A stretch of 64,000 bases of DNA. It comes from Phytobacter ursingii (GTDB lineage Bacteria; Pseudomonadota; Gammaproteobacteria; Enterobacterales; Enterobacteriaceae). Positions 44,246-52,621 of this stretch are shown in pieces (within the stretch, counting starts at the first letter, position 1; every line of letters begins with the position of its first letter). Position numbers and translations under genes: made by a program. Location of the stretch: the NCBI GenBank assembly GCA_901456055.1, contig CABDWT010000016.1, positions 248,001-312,000 of the forward strand, written 5' to 3'. Below the pieces are notes generated by a model, which ran no database searches, had not been told where the DNA came from, and saw only the letters and a program-made list of their open reading frames with translations.

Positions 44246-45400
44246 ATGGTGCAGAAAGGTCTGCCATTAAGTCGCGTCACGAATGTGACGGTGACCCTCT
44301 CCGCCCGGGCAGCGAAGGGCCGAAATTTTGGCTCAATGCTTATCCTGGGCGACTCAACCGTTATTCCAATTTCTGAGCGCCTGCGCCTTTACTCCAGTGC
44401 TGATGATATCGGCGATGATTTTGGTGTGGACAGTCAGGAATACGCGGCCGCCGTTATCTGGTTCTCTCAGTCACCACAGCCGACTGAGGTTTATGTCGGT
44501 CGCTGGGCTAAAACTCTGGCTACTGGCGAAACCGGTACTGTTGAAACCCTGTTGCAGGCTGTTAATGCCCTGATGGATTACAACTCATGGTACGGGTTGC
44601 ACCTGGCTGTTCCGGAAGCTGATTATCCGACAGATACGGACATTATCAGCGTGGCGGCCGCTATCGAAGCTGCGAGCGTTTCCCGCATCTTTGGCATCAC
44701 CACTGATGAGGCAGATACGCTGGTGGCCGCAACCACTACAGATCTGTCGTCGAAACTGAAAGCGGCAAAATACAGCCGGACTTTCATTCAGTATTCTACA
44801 AGCAGTCGCTATGCCGCGCTGTCGGCGTTCGCCCGCGCGTTCACAGTCGACTTTACCGCCAGCAACACGACGATCACCCTGAAATTCAAACAGGAACCAG
44901 GCGTAACGTACGAAACGCTCTCAACCAGCCAGGCCAATAACCTTGAAGCGAAGAACTGCAACGTTTACGTGTACTACGAAAACGACACAGCGATCCTTGA
45001 ACAGGGTGTGATGTCCAACGGCGATTTCTTTGACGAGCGCCACGGTCTTGACTGGTTGCAGAATGCGGTACAAACCGCCGATTTCAACACGCTATATACC
45101 AGCACCACGAAAATTCCGCAGACAGATGCCGGTACCACTACACGTATCGCCAATATCGAAGCTGTACTCGACAAGGCAGTGCAGAATGGTCTGTTTGCCC
45201 CGGGTAAATGGACTGGCGGTCCGATGGGACAACTGAACACTGGAGATACCCTGACGAAGGGGTATTACACGTGGGCGGAGACCATTGACGATCAGTTGCA
45301 GACTGATCGCGAAGCGCGTAAAGGCGTTCCGATTCAGGTAGCCGGGAAACTGGCTGGCGCCGTGCATTACGGCAACGTGGCTATCACCGTGGTTCGCTAA
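44246..45400 (+). CDS. tail sheath protein (DUF3383 family)
   Basis: 384-aa contractile sheath subunit. N-terminal LSRVTNVTVTLSARAAKGRN and FGSMLILGDS, and C-terminal VPIQVAGKLAGAVHYGNVAI, fit DUF3383. Its presence defines the phage as having a contractile tail. Confidence 0.88.
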   Translation: MVQKGLPLSRVTNVTVTLSARAAKGRNFGSMLILGDSTVIPISERLRLYSSADDIGDDFGVDSQEYAAAVIWFSQSPQPTEVYVGRWAKTLATGETGTVETLLQAVNALMDYNSWYGLHLAVPEADYPTDTDIISVAAAIEAASVSRIFGITTDEADTLVAATTTDLSSKLKAAKYSRTFIQYSTSSRYAALSAFARAFTVDFTASNTTITLKFKQEPGVTYETLSTSQANNLEAKNCNVYVYYENDTAILEQGVMSNGDFFDERHGLDWLQNAVQTADFNTLYTSTTKIPQTDAGTTTRIANIEAVLDKAVQNGLFAPGKWTGGPMGQLNTGDTLTKGYYTWAETIDDQLQTDREARKGVPIQVAGKLAGAVHYGNVAITVVR

Positions 45401-45410
45401 GGAGCAATAA

Positions 45411-45851
45411 ATGGCAACTTATTCTTTTCTGGACGTCAGCGCTACGCTGGTCGGTCCGACAGGTAGCATTGACCTTGGCGCTGGTTCAGCGAACTCTGAT
45501 GAGGGGATTACAATCTCTTTTGGCGAGGCTAAAAACACCATGACGACGGGCGCTGACGGTGAGGTGATGCATTCGCTGCACGCGAGCAAATCTGGGACGG
45601 TCACGGTCAATTTGTTAAAAGCATCCCCGACAAACAAGAAGCTGAACCTGGCCTACAACGCTCAATCTCTCTCCTCTGCGCTGTGGGGAAATAACGTGAT
45701 CGTTATTCGCAACAAGAACAGCGGTGACATTATCACAGCGCGTACCTGCGCGTTCCAGAAGCACCCTGACTCCGTCTACGCAAAGGCTGGTAATACTAAT
45801 GCCTGGGTATTCGACGCAGGGAAAATCGATAAGCTGCTCGGGGAGTATTAA
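45411..45851 (+). CDS. tail tube protein (DUF3277 family)
   Basis: 146 aa, beta-rich; SFLDVSATLVGPTGSIDLGA and the ending NTNAWVFDAGKIDKLLGEY match DUF3277. Follows the sheath gene by ten nt, as sheath-tube pairs normally do. Confidence 0.88.
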   Translation: MATYSFLDVSATLVGPTGSIDLGAGSANSDEGITISFGEAKNTMTTGADGEVMHSLHASKSGTVTVNLLKASPTNKKLNLAYNAQSLSSALWGNNVIVIRNKNSGDIITARTCAFQKHPDSVYAKAGNTNAWVFDAGKIDKLLGEY

Positions 45852-45854
45852 CAG

Positions 45855-46298
45855 ATGGATTTCGAAATTAAAGGGAAACAATATCGCGCGGCAAAACTCA
45901 GCGTCTTCGATCAGTTGAAAGTGTCGCGCAAACTGCTCCCGCTGATCGCAAAACTGGTTTCTGACGCATCAATGCTCCGGGCAGCAGCGCAAAACAAAGC
46001 TGCCAGCAAGGAGCAATTGTTTTCGGTACTGGAAACCATTTTGCCAAAAATTGCCGACGTTCTGGCTGATATGCCCGATGAGACTGTTAATTCAATCCTC
46101 CACCCCTGCCTTTCAGTTGTCGCGCGCAAAAGTGATATGGGTAACTGGACGCCAGTTTTTAGCGATGGCTCTTTGATGTTCGACGACATCGACCTTTTCT
46201 CCATGCTCAATATCGCTGGTCGGGTGGTGGCCGACAACCTCGGAAATTTTTTGCCCGCACCCCTTACCAGCGAGACGACGGACCAGCAGTCAGCCTGA
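45855..46298 (+). CDS. tail assembly chaperone, short form
   Basis: 147 aa, helical; MDFEIKGKQYRAAKLSVFDQLK start. It sits between tube and tape-measure genes, the position of lambda gpG. Near its end is the slippery heptamer A-AAT-TTT (46244-46250), which would allow a fraction of ribosomes to make a longer form. Chaperones of this kind coat the tape measure before tube polymerisation. Confidence 0.88.
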   Translation: MDFEIKGKQYRAAKLSVFDQLKVSRKLLPLIAKLVSDASMLRAAAQNKAASKEQLFSVLETILPKIADVLADMPDETVNSILHPCLSVVARKSDMGNWTPVFSDGSLMFDDIDLFSMLNIAGRVVADNLGNFLPAPLTSETTDQQSA

Positions 46299-46483
46299 CC
46301 CTCAACGCCTTACCGGATGGTGAAGACTATCTCCGCCGCCCGGTACAGGCGGGCTTTATCCCCTATACCGCATTGAAAGATGGCTCCGTTGACCTGGCGG
46401 ACATCGCACGCATGAACGACTGGATCGACATCAAGGCAGATAACGATGCGCGCATCCGTAAATGGGAGAAAGATCAGGAATGA
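46250..46483 (+). CDS. frameshifted extension of the tail assembly chaperone
   Basis: After a -1 slip on A-AAT-TTT the reading continues from 46250 for 77 codons to TGA at 46481-46483, giving a fusion of about 209 aa. The extension (starting FARTPYQRDDG, ending WEKDQE) is acidic, uses normal codons and fills the otherwise empty gap up to the tape-measure start, which overlaps its stop. It lacks an independent start codon with a ribosome site. This is the lambda G-GT arrangement. Confidence 0.85.
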   Translation, partial: FARTPYQRDDGPAVSLTLNALPDGEDYLRRPVQAGFIPYTALKDGSVDLADIARMNDWIDIKADNDARIRKWEKDQE

Positions 46484-48486
46484 ATGCAGAAATTCTAAAG
46501 TCGTTCCTGGTCTCCCTTGGGTTCGACGTTGATGGAGCAGGTGCCGCGAAATTTGAGGCTACAGTTTTTAGCGCAACCAAAAAGGTCATCGCGCTTGGTG
46601 CTGTCGTTGAAGGCGCCGCGCTGTCAGTCGTGGCGTTTACGACAAAAATTGCCAGCGGGCTGGATGAGCTTTACTGGGCCTCTCAGCGCACTGGCGCAAC
46701 GGTAGCCGGGCTACAATCAATAGGCTATGCCGCGTCGCAAACAGGCAGCAGCGCCGCCGCCGCGCGTGGTTCGCTTGAAAGCCTGGCGCGCTTTATGCGC
46801 ACTAATCCCGGTGCTGAGGGATTTCTGAATCGCCTGGGTGTTCAGACCCGCGACGCCAGCGGACAGATGCGCAGCATGGAGAACATCTTCACGGGTGTGG
46901 GCCAGAAGTTAAGCTCAATGCCGTATTACCGGGCTAACCAGTACGCGCAGATGCTCGGCATTGATGAAAACACTCTGATGGCTATGCGCCGGGGGCTGGG
47001 GCAGTTCAGCGCTCAGTATTCGGCGACTGCAAAGGCCATTGGCTTCAATGCAGATATCGCGGCAAAAAGCTCAAACCGCTTTATGACCTCCATCCGCGAA
47101 TTCGGCATGATGGCCGGCATGGCGCGGGACAAGATTGGAACAAGCCTGACTGATGGTCTTGCTGGGAGTATTGATCGTCTGCGTAAGCAGATCCTCGATA
47201 ATTTCCCGATGATTGAGCGTAGCGTTAAGGCGGTTATTAACGGGATTCTCTGGCTTTCTGACGTCGTTGGGCGTGTCGTCTACAGATTAATTCAGGCTGC
47301 CGGTGATATCTCTGACTGGTGGCAGAAGCTGGACGGGAACAGCAAAAAGCTGATTGAAACACTCGGCGCTGTGCTGGTGGCCTGGAAATTGCTGAATTCA
47401 GCCATGTGGGCCAGCCCGGTTACGTGGGTTCTGGCGTTGGCTGCCGCGCTGTTGCTGCTGTATGACGATTACAAAACATGGAAAGAGGGTGGGAAAAGCC
47501 TGATTAACTGGGCAGAGTGGCAGCCGCAGATTGAGCAGGCAAAGAAAGTATTTGTGTGGTTACGCGACACTTTCATTGAACTAAAAGACCATCTTGGGGG
47601 ATGGAAAAACACCCTCGAGCTGATTTTTACGCTGATGGTCGGCGCAAAACTGGCCAGCTTTCTGGGCGGCGTAGGGAAAATAACCGGGGCATTTGCGGGC
47701 CTTGGCGCCGCGGTAAGTGGTGTTCTTGGTGGTCTTGGGGCACTGGCTAAGGGTGTTGCAGAGATAGCCCTGCGTAACCCCTGGTTGTTGATGTTTGCCC
47801 CGGCCAACAATACGCCAACCACATCCGAAGAGCTCGCCAGTATTGGCGGTGTTGGTGCGAACATTGACCCCGCCGAACTGAAAAAGGCTCAGGACTGGCA
47901 GAAAAACCATCCGGGTGAGGTTTATGTGCCGGGGACCGAACGGGGGATCCGTAACAACAATCCTGGCAATATTGAATTTGCCGGACAGGATGGCGCTACC
48001 TCTGACGGCCGGTTTGCGCAGTTTCGCACGCCCTTTGAAGGGCTCCGCGCGCTGTCCCGCCAGTTGTTGCGTTATTACGACGGGAAAACTACCGGGAAAC
48101 CGTTACAGACCGTCTCCGATATCGTCAGCACGTGGGCACCCCCCACCAAAGACGGTAAGGTTGAGAATGACACGCTGGCTTATATTGCGCACATCTCCCA
48201 GATGCTGGGGGTATCGCCTGATGCGCAAATAAACCTGCGTGACCCGAATGTCATGGCCGCTATGATGAACGGCATTATCCAGAAGGAAAACGGACGTAAC
48301 CCATATGGTGACGAGATGGTGCGCGCAGCGGGAACGGCGACTATTGGCGGTCCGTCGATAAGCCAGGAGGTCAATATCACCGTCAACGGTGTTTCAAACC
48401 CGCAGGAAGCGGGGAACATCATCGCCGGTAAGCAGGCTGGCATTATGGCTAACGGCATTCAGCAATTACAGACAGGGCCGCAGTAA
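46480..48486 (+). CDS. tape measure protein with C-terminal muralytic-like domain
   Basis: 668 aa. The ATG at 46480 overlaps the chaperone stop as ATGA. Features: long helical stretches, two or three hydrophobic segments (about 40-60, 305-335, 400-440) as in tape measures, and from about residue 488 a domain starting GIRNNNPGNIEF. That domain resembles lysozyme/transglycosylase-like parts of virion proteins and would open the cell wall during DNA entry. The C-terminal 60 residues are beta-rich. Confidence 0.85.
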   Translation: MNAEILKSFLVSLGFDVDGAGAAKFEATVFSATKKVIALGAVVEGAALSVVAFTTKIASGLDELYWASQRTGATVAGLQSIGYAASQTGSSAAAARGSLESLARFMRTNPGAEGFLNRLGVQTRDASGQMRSMENIFTGVGQKLSSMPYYRANQYAQMLGIDENTLMAMRRGLGQFSAQYSATAKAIGFNADIAAKSSNRFMTSIREFGMMAGMARDKIGTSLTDGLAGSIDRLRKQILDNFPMIERSVKAVINGILWLSDVVGRVVYRLIQAAGDISDWWQKLDGNSKKLIETLGAVLVAWKLLNSAMWASPVTWVLALAAALLLLYDDYKTWKEGGKSLINWAEWQPQIEQAKKVFVWLRDTFIELKDHLGGWKNTLELIFTLMVGAKLASFLGGVGKITGAFAGLGAAVSGVLGGLGALAKGVAEIALRNPWLLMFAPANNTPTTSEELASIGGVGANIDPAELKKAQDWQKNHPGEVYVPGTERGIRNNNPGNIEFAGQDGATSDGRFAQFRTPFEGLRALSRQLLRYYDGKTTGKPLQTVSDIVSTWAPPTKDGKVENDTLAYIAHISQMLGVSPDAQINLRDPNVMAAMMNGIIQKENGRNPYGDEMVRAAGTATIGGPSISQEVNITVNGVSNPQEAGNIIAGKQAGIMANGIQQLQTGPQ

Positions 48487-49076
48487 TGGATATTCTCTCC
48501 ACGCTGTTTCAGCAGCAAAGCCGGAAAATCGGAATAATGGTACCGAGTGTCGTGGTCAGCGAGAAGCACAGCGATACACTGGAAATCACTGAGCACCCTG
48601 TAGAAAAACCCACGTCATCCGGCGCGGGTTTTGTTGCGGATCACGCCTACCGCCGCCCAAGCGAAGTTGTGATGGAGGTTGGCTTCGCTGGTGGCGGATC
48701 ACTGCTGGACTTGCTTGATACCAGCAACATCGGTATCAGCCTCGGAATGTCGCCCAAAGAAGTGTATGCCTCCTTTCTGGACATGCAACGTAATCGCGAA
48801 CTTCTGGATGTCATCACTGGCAAGCGGCAGTACAGCAACATGCTGCTTCGCACGATCGAGGTCACCACCGACAAGACAACGGAAAACGTCCTGTCGGCGG
48901 TGCTGACGCTTCGTGAGCTTATCCTGACATCGACGACTACCGTACAAGTCGCGGACAAAACCGATATGTCGCAGGGCGTGTCTACATCAGCCACGCAGAA
49001 CGCCGGGGTTAAATCGCTTGTGCCAAAAAATGAATCACTGCTTTCAAAGATAGCCGGTGGGAGTGGCACGCAATGA
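48486..49076 (+). CDS. baseplate protein (distal-tail-like, 196 aa)
   Basis: First gene after the tape measure, overlapping it by one base. A beta-rich N-terminus (IGIMVPSVVVSEKHSDTLEI) and a Thr-rich middle (TTDKTTENVLSAVLTLREL) match baseplate proteins of this phage group. Overlaps the plug gene by four nt. Confidence 0.75.
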   Translation: MDILSTLFQQQSRKIGIMVPSVVVSEKHSDTLEITEHPVEKPTSSGAGFVADHAYRRPSEVVMEVGFAGGGSLLDLLDTSNIGISLGMSPKEVYASFLDMQRNRELLDVITGKRQYSNMLLRTIEVTTDKTTENVLSAVLTLRELILTSTTTVQVADKTDMSQGVSTSATQNAGVKSLVPKNESLLSKIAGGSGTQ

Positions 49077-49375
49077 GCATCAGCGAAATTCCGCTTTCAG
49101 CGGATAACCAGAAATTTTCTATAAGCATTGCCGGCACTGTTTACCGTATGCGGCTGGTATGGCGCGATTCGTTCTGGTGTCTTGACCTGCTTAACAGCGA
49201 TGAGACTCCTGTTGCTATGTCACTGCCGCTGGTGGCGGGCAGCAATTTGCTCGAGCAATATGCATACTTGAATCTGGGATTTTCATTGTTTGTGAACAGC
49301 GATACCGAAGGGCAGGAAAACCCCACAAAAACTGATCTCGGCCTCTACAGTCACCTCTATGTCGTAACGGAGTAA
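49073..49375 (+). CDS. baseplate plug-like protein (100 aa)
   Basis: Compact beta-rich protein: DNQKFSISIAGTVYRMRLVW, SFWCLDLLNSD. I recall this pattern in small plug proteins that lie inside the tail tube near the hub. Packed between two baseplate genes. Confidence 0.72.
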   Translation: MSISEIPLSADNQKFSISIAGTVYRMRLVWRDSFWCLDLLNSDETPVAMSLPLVAGSNLLEQYAYLNLGFSLFVNSDTEGQENPTKTDLGLYSHLYVVTE

Positions 49376-49377
49376 CC

Positions 49378-50451
49378 ATGTCCCAAAACTGGATCCGGCA
49401 TTTCGAACTGCAAATTGTCGACGAAAACGGAACAGGGATCAGCCTGTCTGATTTCAAAGTGACATTTCGCATTGAGTGGGCTGATACGCGGTTTCCACGC
49501 GTGGCAAACGTCAAAATTTATAACGTGTCGCCTGAGACTCAGGCCCGCATCATGGGTGACGAGTTCAGCAAAGTGCGCATTATTGCCGGATATGACGGCG
49601 CGATGCCGGTTGTGCCGGCCAGTGATGTAGGCGTGGCGCACCCTGTTTCTGAAAAGGATATCGGCAAGATTAACGGTACCAATTACGGGCTTATTTTTAC
49701 TGGCGATATCCGTTTCACCATCAATGGCAAAGACAATATCACCGACAGTTGGGTACTGGTGCAGGCCGCCAGCGATTATAACGCGTTCCTGTTCGCCAGC
49801 ACGAAAACCACGCTGGCTGCCGGGTACACGACAAAAGACCTGCTTGATTTGACAATGAAGAGTTTTAACGCCTACGGGATCACGCCGGGCATTATCGGTG
49901 ATATGCCCACAACGGTATTTCCGCGCGGGCTGCCGCTATACCACTCTAACCGCGACATCATGGATGACATCGCTAAGATGTGCGGCGGAACGTGGCAGAT
50001 GGTTGACGGTCAGGTGCATGTCGTACCGTCGGATAAATACGTGCAGGAGGCGATCGTACTGAACTCTGATACCGGGCTGATTGGCATGCCGCAGCAGACG
50101 ATGGGCGGCGGCGTAAATGTGCGCTGCCTGATTAACCCGAACATCAAAATTAACGGGCTGGTGCAGATTGACCAGGCGTCAATTTACCGTACGGCACTGA
50201 GCAATAATGAAGTTGCCAGCGCGCCCGGGCGAGTGACAGAACAGAACGTTAACGGTAACCTTACCGCAGCGGGGAATGGCACGCTGCAAAACCCGGCCAG
50301 CATCGCAGCTGATGGTGTTTATATCGTCAAGGCGATTGACTATACTGGCGAGACGCGGGGCCAGGCGTGGTATATGGATCTGATGTGTCTGGCGCGCGGG
50401 GCGGCTGATCTACTTAATCAGTCTTCACTTCAACGGAATGCAGGTGAGTGA
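49378..50451 (+). CDS. baseplate hub protein (357 aa)
   Basis: Contains HFELQIVDENGTGISLSDFK, VTFRIEWADTRFPRVANVKI and LYHSNRDIMDDIAKMCGGTW, features of gp27/gp44-type hub proteins that dock the spike. Its stop (TGA) directly abuts the ATG of the lipoprotein gene, after which the moron block begins. Confidence 0.82.
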   Translation: MSQNWIRHFELQIVDENGTGISLSDFKVTFRIEWADTRFPRVANVKIYNVSPETQARIMGDEFSKVRIIAGYDGAMPVVPASDVGVAHPVSEKDIGKINGTNYGLIFTGDIRFTINGKDNITDSWVLVQAASDYNAFLFASTKTTLAAGYTTKDLLDLTMKSFNAYGITPGIIGDMPTTVFPRGLPLYHSNRDIMDDIAKMCGGTWQMVDGQVHVVPSDKYVQEAIVLNSDTGLIGMPQQTMGGGVNVRCLINPNIKINGLVQIDQASIYRTALSNNEVASAPGRVTEQNVNGNLTAAGNGTLQNPASIAADGVYIVKAIDYTGETRGQAWYMDLMCLARGAADLLNQSSLQRNAGE

Positions 50452-51318
50452 ATGAAATCTTCGCGAGCATCGTTTTTGTCGTTGACCCTTTTGTCAGTTT
50501 CTATCGTTGCAGGCTGCGCTAATAGTAGTGCTAAAACATCAGAATATCAGCGTCGACCGGGATGGAGTGCCATAAAACTCCTTGTAAAAGATGATTGCGA
50601 AACAGCTAAATCTGGCGGCAAGACCCTCATCCAGTGGAATGGAGAGTGTTCTGTCAGGCCATTAATTGATTCGATAAATAAAAATCCTGTAAAAATTCCA
50701 GAGTATTATGCTTTGTATCATCAGTACGGCACTCCTGGAGTGCTCGCTATCGATGTGACCAATACATCGAAAATGAATTATTTGAATTACATGAATAGTG
50801 TTGCAAAAAGCCTGAATGCTCTTGAAATTCAAAAAATTTATGCTGATTACAGAGATGATTATCGGGCTATTGGGCTACGTGAAGTCAGTAAGGATGATTT
50901 TACTCGGTCATTAACGGCTTTCTCTAAACGCTCGCCTGAATTCGTGGGTTTAATGAATCAGGAGGCTAAGCGTCTACATGATGAGAGTGCGGCAGCGAAC
51001 GGTCATTCTGATCAGAAATTAGGCGTGGACTATAAAGCTAAATGTGGGCCATTTTTAATCGATCTTACACCACAGGATGGTTGGGCTAGAATCAATGGTG
51101 CCAAGCCTGAGACGCAGAAAATCACTCCACTACCGGGTAATGTCGATGGGAACAACATCAAGCTGCAATGGATGGTGCCGACGAATTCCCCCGGTAAATG
51201 GTACGGCATGGACTACGTGAAGAAGAACGGCAAAGCGATCCTCAACGTCCAGTTAGTACAGGCTAACATGAACGCGCCGCGCGTTTATGGGACGTATGAT
51301 TGTGTGAAGGATAACTGA
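50452..51318 (+). CDS. lipoprotein moron, function unknown (288 aa)
   Basis: Type II signal: MKSSRASFLSLTLLSVSIVAGC with lipobox VAGC and lipidated C22; Ala at +2 predicts the outer membrane. The mature part is soluble, with CGPFLIDLTPQDGWARING near the C-terminus. AT-rich compared with the surrounding baseplate genes, except for the last third. It starts without a gap after the hub gene but has no structural role I can recognise. Prophage-encoded lipoproteins of this kind can block superinfection or alter the cell surface; that is inference. Confidence 0.78.
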   Translation: MKSSRASFLSLTLLSVSIVAGCANSSAKTSEYQRRPGWSAIKLLVKDDCETAKSGGKTLIQWNGECSVRPLIDSINKNPVKIPEYYALYHQYGTPGVLAIDVTNTSKMNYLNYMNSVAKSLNALEIQKIYADYRDDYRAIGLREVSKDDFTRSLTAFSKRSPEFVGLMNQEAKRLHDESAAANGHSDQKLGVDYKAKCGPFLIDLTPQDGWARINGAKPETQKITPLPGNVDGNNIKLQWMVPTNSPGKWYGMDYVKKNGKAILNVQLVQANMNAPRVYGTYDCVKDN

Positions 51319-51341
51319 AATCTGCCGATAACGTTTTCAGA

Positions 51342-51370
51342 TTGACTCGCTAACATATAGCGACCACAAT
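51342..51370 (+). promoter_or_regulatory. candidate promoter of the HEPN moron pair
   Basis: TTGACT (51342-51347), 17-nt spacer, CACAAT (51365-51370). The -35 is good and the -10 is weak. It lies in the gap after the lipoprotein gene, 32 nt before the next start, and would let the pair be expressed in the silent prophage. Confidence 0.45.
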
Positions 51371-51401
51371 TACTATCCTTTTAACTAAAAGAAGAAAAGA
51401 C

Positions 51402-52187
51402 ATGGCGGCTGGTATTCCATTAGAAAAAGCGAAAGAGCATCTTGAAAACCTGAATTCGCTTTTATTGGAACAAAAGACCATTGATCCTTTTACAGCAAGA
51501 AAAATTCGGGACGAGCTTTCCTCTTCGGAAACGGAACTAACGAATGTTGCCCTGTCATACTTGGATGCCCTAACAGGGAAAATGTCTTCGGCATTGTCGT
51601 ACCTTCGTCTTTCTCTTGATGTTAACGATGTCAATTTGGCGTATCACTATCACCACATTCTTATAAATACTTTTAATTATCAAGAGTTAAGAGAGGCTAG
51701 CTACGATTTGGCTAGGAAGTATCAATCCAAACTTTTCAGCTACAATGCGTATAGTTGGGCGTATCGCTATGGCGAAAGAGATGAGCTTGATTTTTTTATT
51801 AACGAGCACATCAAGCTTCTATCTGAGGATGAAGGCAGGAGTGCTGCTATGAAACATAAAGAAGAACTTTTGTCTGAAATGGATGAGTTTTTCAAAGTTT
51901 CAAAATGCTCCAAAGAACAATTGAGAATACTTGCAGATTCCATATGGTCTTTGATGGGTGAGTATAAGGCGACATCAGGATTCGTTCATTTAAGCGGGAA
52001 AGGTGGAGGATGTTATGTCGTTGATATAAAAAACCTAGACCCCAAAACTATCGCAAGAATGAACTTTGATCTTGCAGATAGGATTTGCGCTGATACTAGA
52101 ATGGATGATTGCACCTTGCTGGCAAGGTTTTCTGCGCCTAGAACGCTTCATACAGGAGTTAGCTATCATGCTGGTCAGCGGAACTGA
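51402..52187 (+). CDS. unknown partner of the HEPN protein (261 aa)
   Basis: No recognised family. The first 190 residues look all-helical and repeat-like (many Leu/Glu/Tyr; YSWAYRYGERDELDFFINEH), followed by a Gly-rich beta segment (HLSGKGGGCYVVDIKNLD) and a helix with RMNFDLADRICADTRMDD. No signal or membrane segment. It overlaps the HEPN gene by 20 nt, so the two are co-translated. AT-rich, unlike the phage structural genes, indicating separate acquisition. Confidence 0.7.
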   Translation: MAAGIPLEKAKEHLENLNSLLLEQKTIDPFTARKIRDELSSSETELTNVALSYLDALTGKMSSALSYLRLSLDVNDVNLAYHYHHILINTFNYQELREASYDLARKYQSKLFSYNAYSWAYRYGERDELDFFINEHIKLLSEDEGRSAAMKHKEELLSEMDEFFKVSKCSKEQLRILADSIWSLMGEYKATSGFVHLSGKGGGCYVVDIKNLDPKTIARMNFDLADRICADTRMDDCTLLARFSAPRTLHTGVSYHAGQRN

Positions 52188-52563
52188 CATTCTTGAAACT
52201 GCTAGACACTGTTTAGCCCAAGGGAACGAGAGTGGCTACAGGAGCGCTATTTCACGCGCATACTACAGCATGCTCCATGAGGCGATGTCATCTCTTGAGC
52301 ATCTTCCGCATTTCACCCATGAGCATCATAAAAACACTGTCGGGTATATGACCAATTCGGCAGAATGCAGAAATGAACCCTTCCCAGTTAACCAATTAAA
52401 ATCGCTGGGTTTTATACTTCGTTCTCAACGTGATGCGCGAAATGAAGCCGATTATGATTTAGTTAACGTCTCACTTGATGACAATAATGCGGCCGTTGCA
52501 ATTGAAATTGCAGAATCGTTTTTTGAGAGATGGGCTGCTATGAAAGCACCGAAAGCTTCTTAA
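52168..52563 (+). CDS. HEPN-domain-like protein (131 aa)
   Basis: The ATG at 52168 has AGGAG upstream. The first helix pair (DILETARHCLAQGNESGYRS then AISRAYYSMLHEAM, R30-H37) and the later ILRSQRDARNEADYD (R85, R88, R91, Y96) form the HEPN pattern. The usual catalytic R-x4-6-H is replaced by an Arg-rich R..RNEADY, a variant seen in some HEPN proteins, so nuclease activity is open. HEPN proteins are frequent RNases or adenylylation targets in toxin-antitoxin and anti-phage systems. Followed by a terminator. Confidence 0.75.
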   Translation: MLVSGTDILETARHCLAQGNESGYRSAISRAYYSMLHEAMSSLEHLPHFTHEHHKNTVGYMTNSAECRNEPFPVNQLKSLGFILRSQRDARNEADYDLVNVSLDDNNAAVAIEIAESFFERWAAMKAPKAS

Positions 52564-52581
52564 CGGAATATTCAAAATATC

Positions 52582-52603
52582 AACCCGCTTCGGCGGGTTT
52601 TTT
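52582..52603 (+). terminator. terminator closing the moron block
   Basis: AACCCGC, TTCG tetraloop, GCGGGTT and six T residues, 18 nt after the HEPN stop. A strong intrinsic terminator in the middle of the late operon fits a moron transcribed on its own. Confidence 0.92.
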
Positions 52604-52621
52604 ATTGCCTGGAGTTTACCA

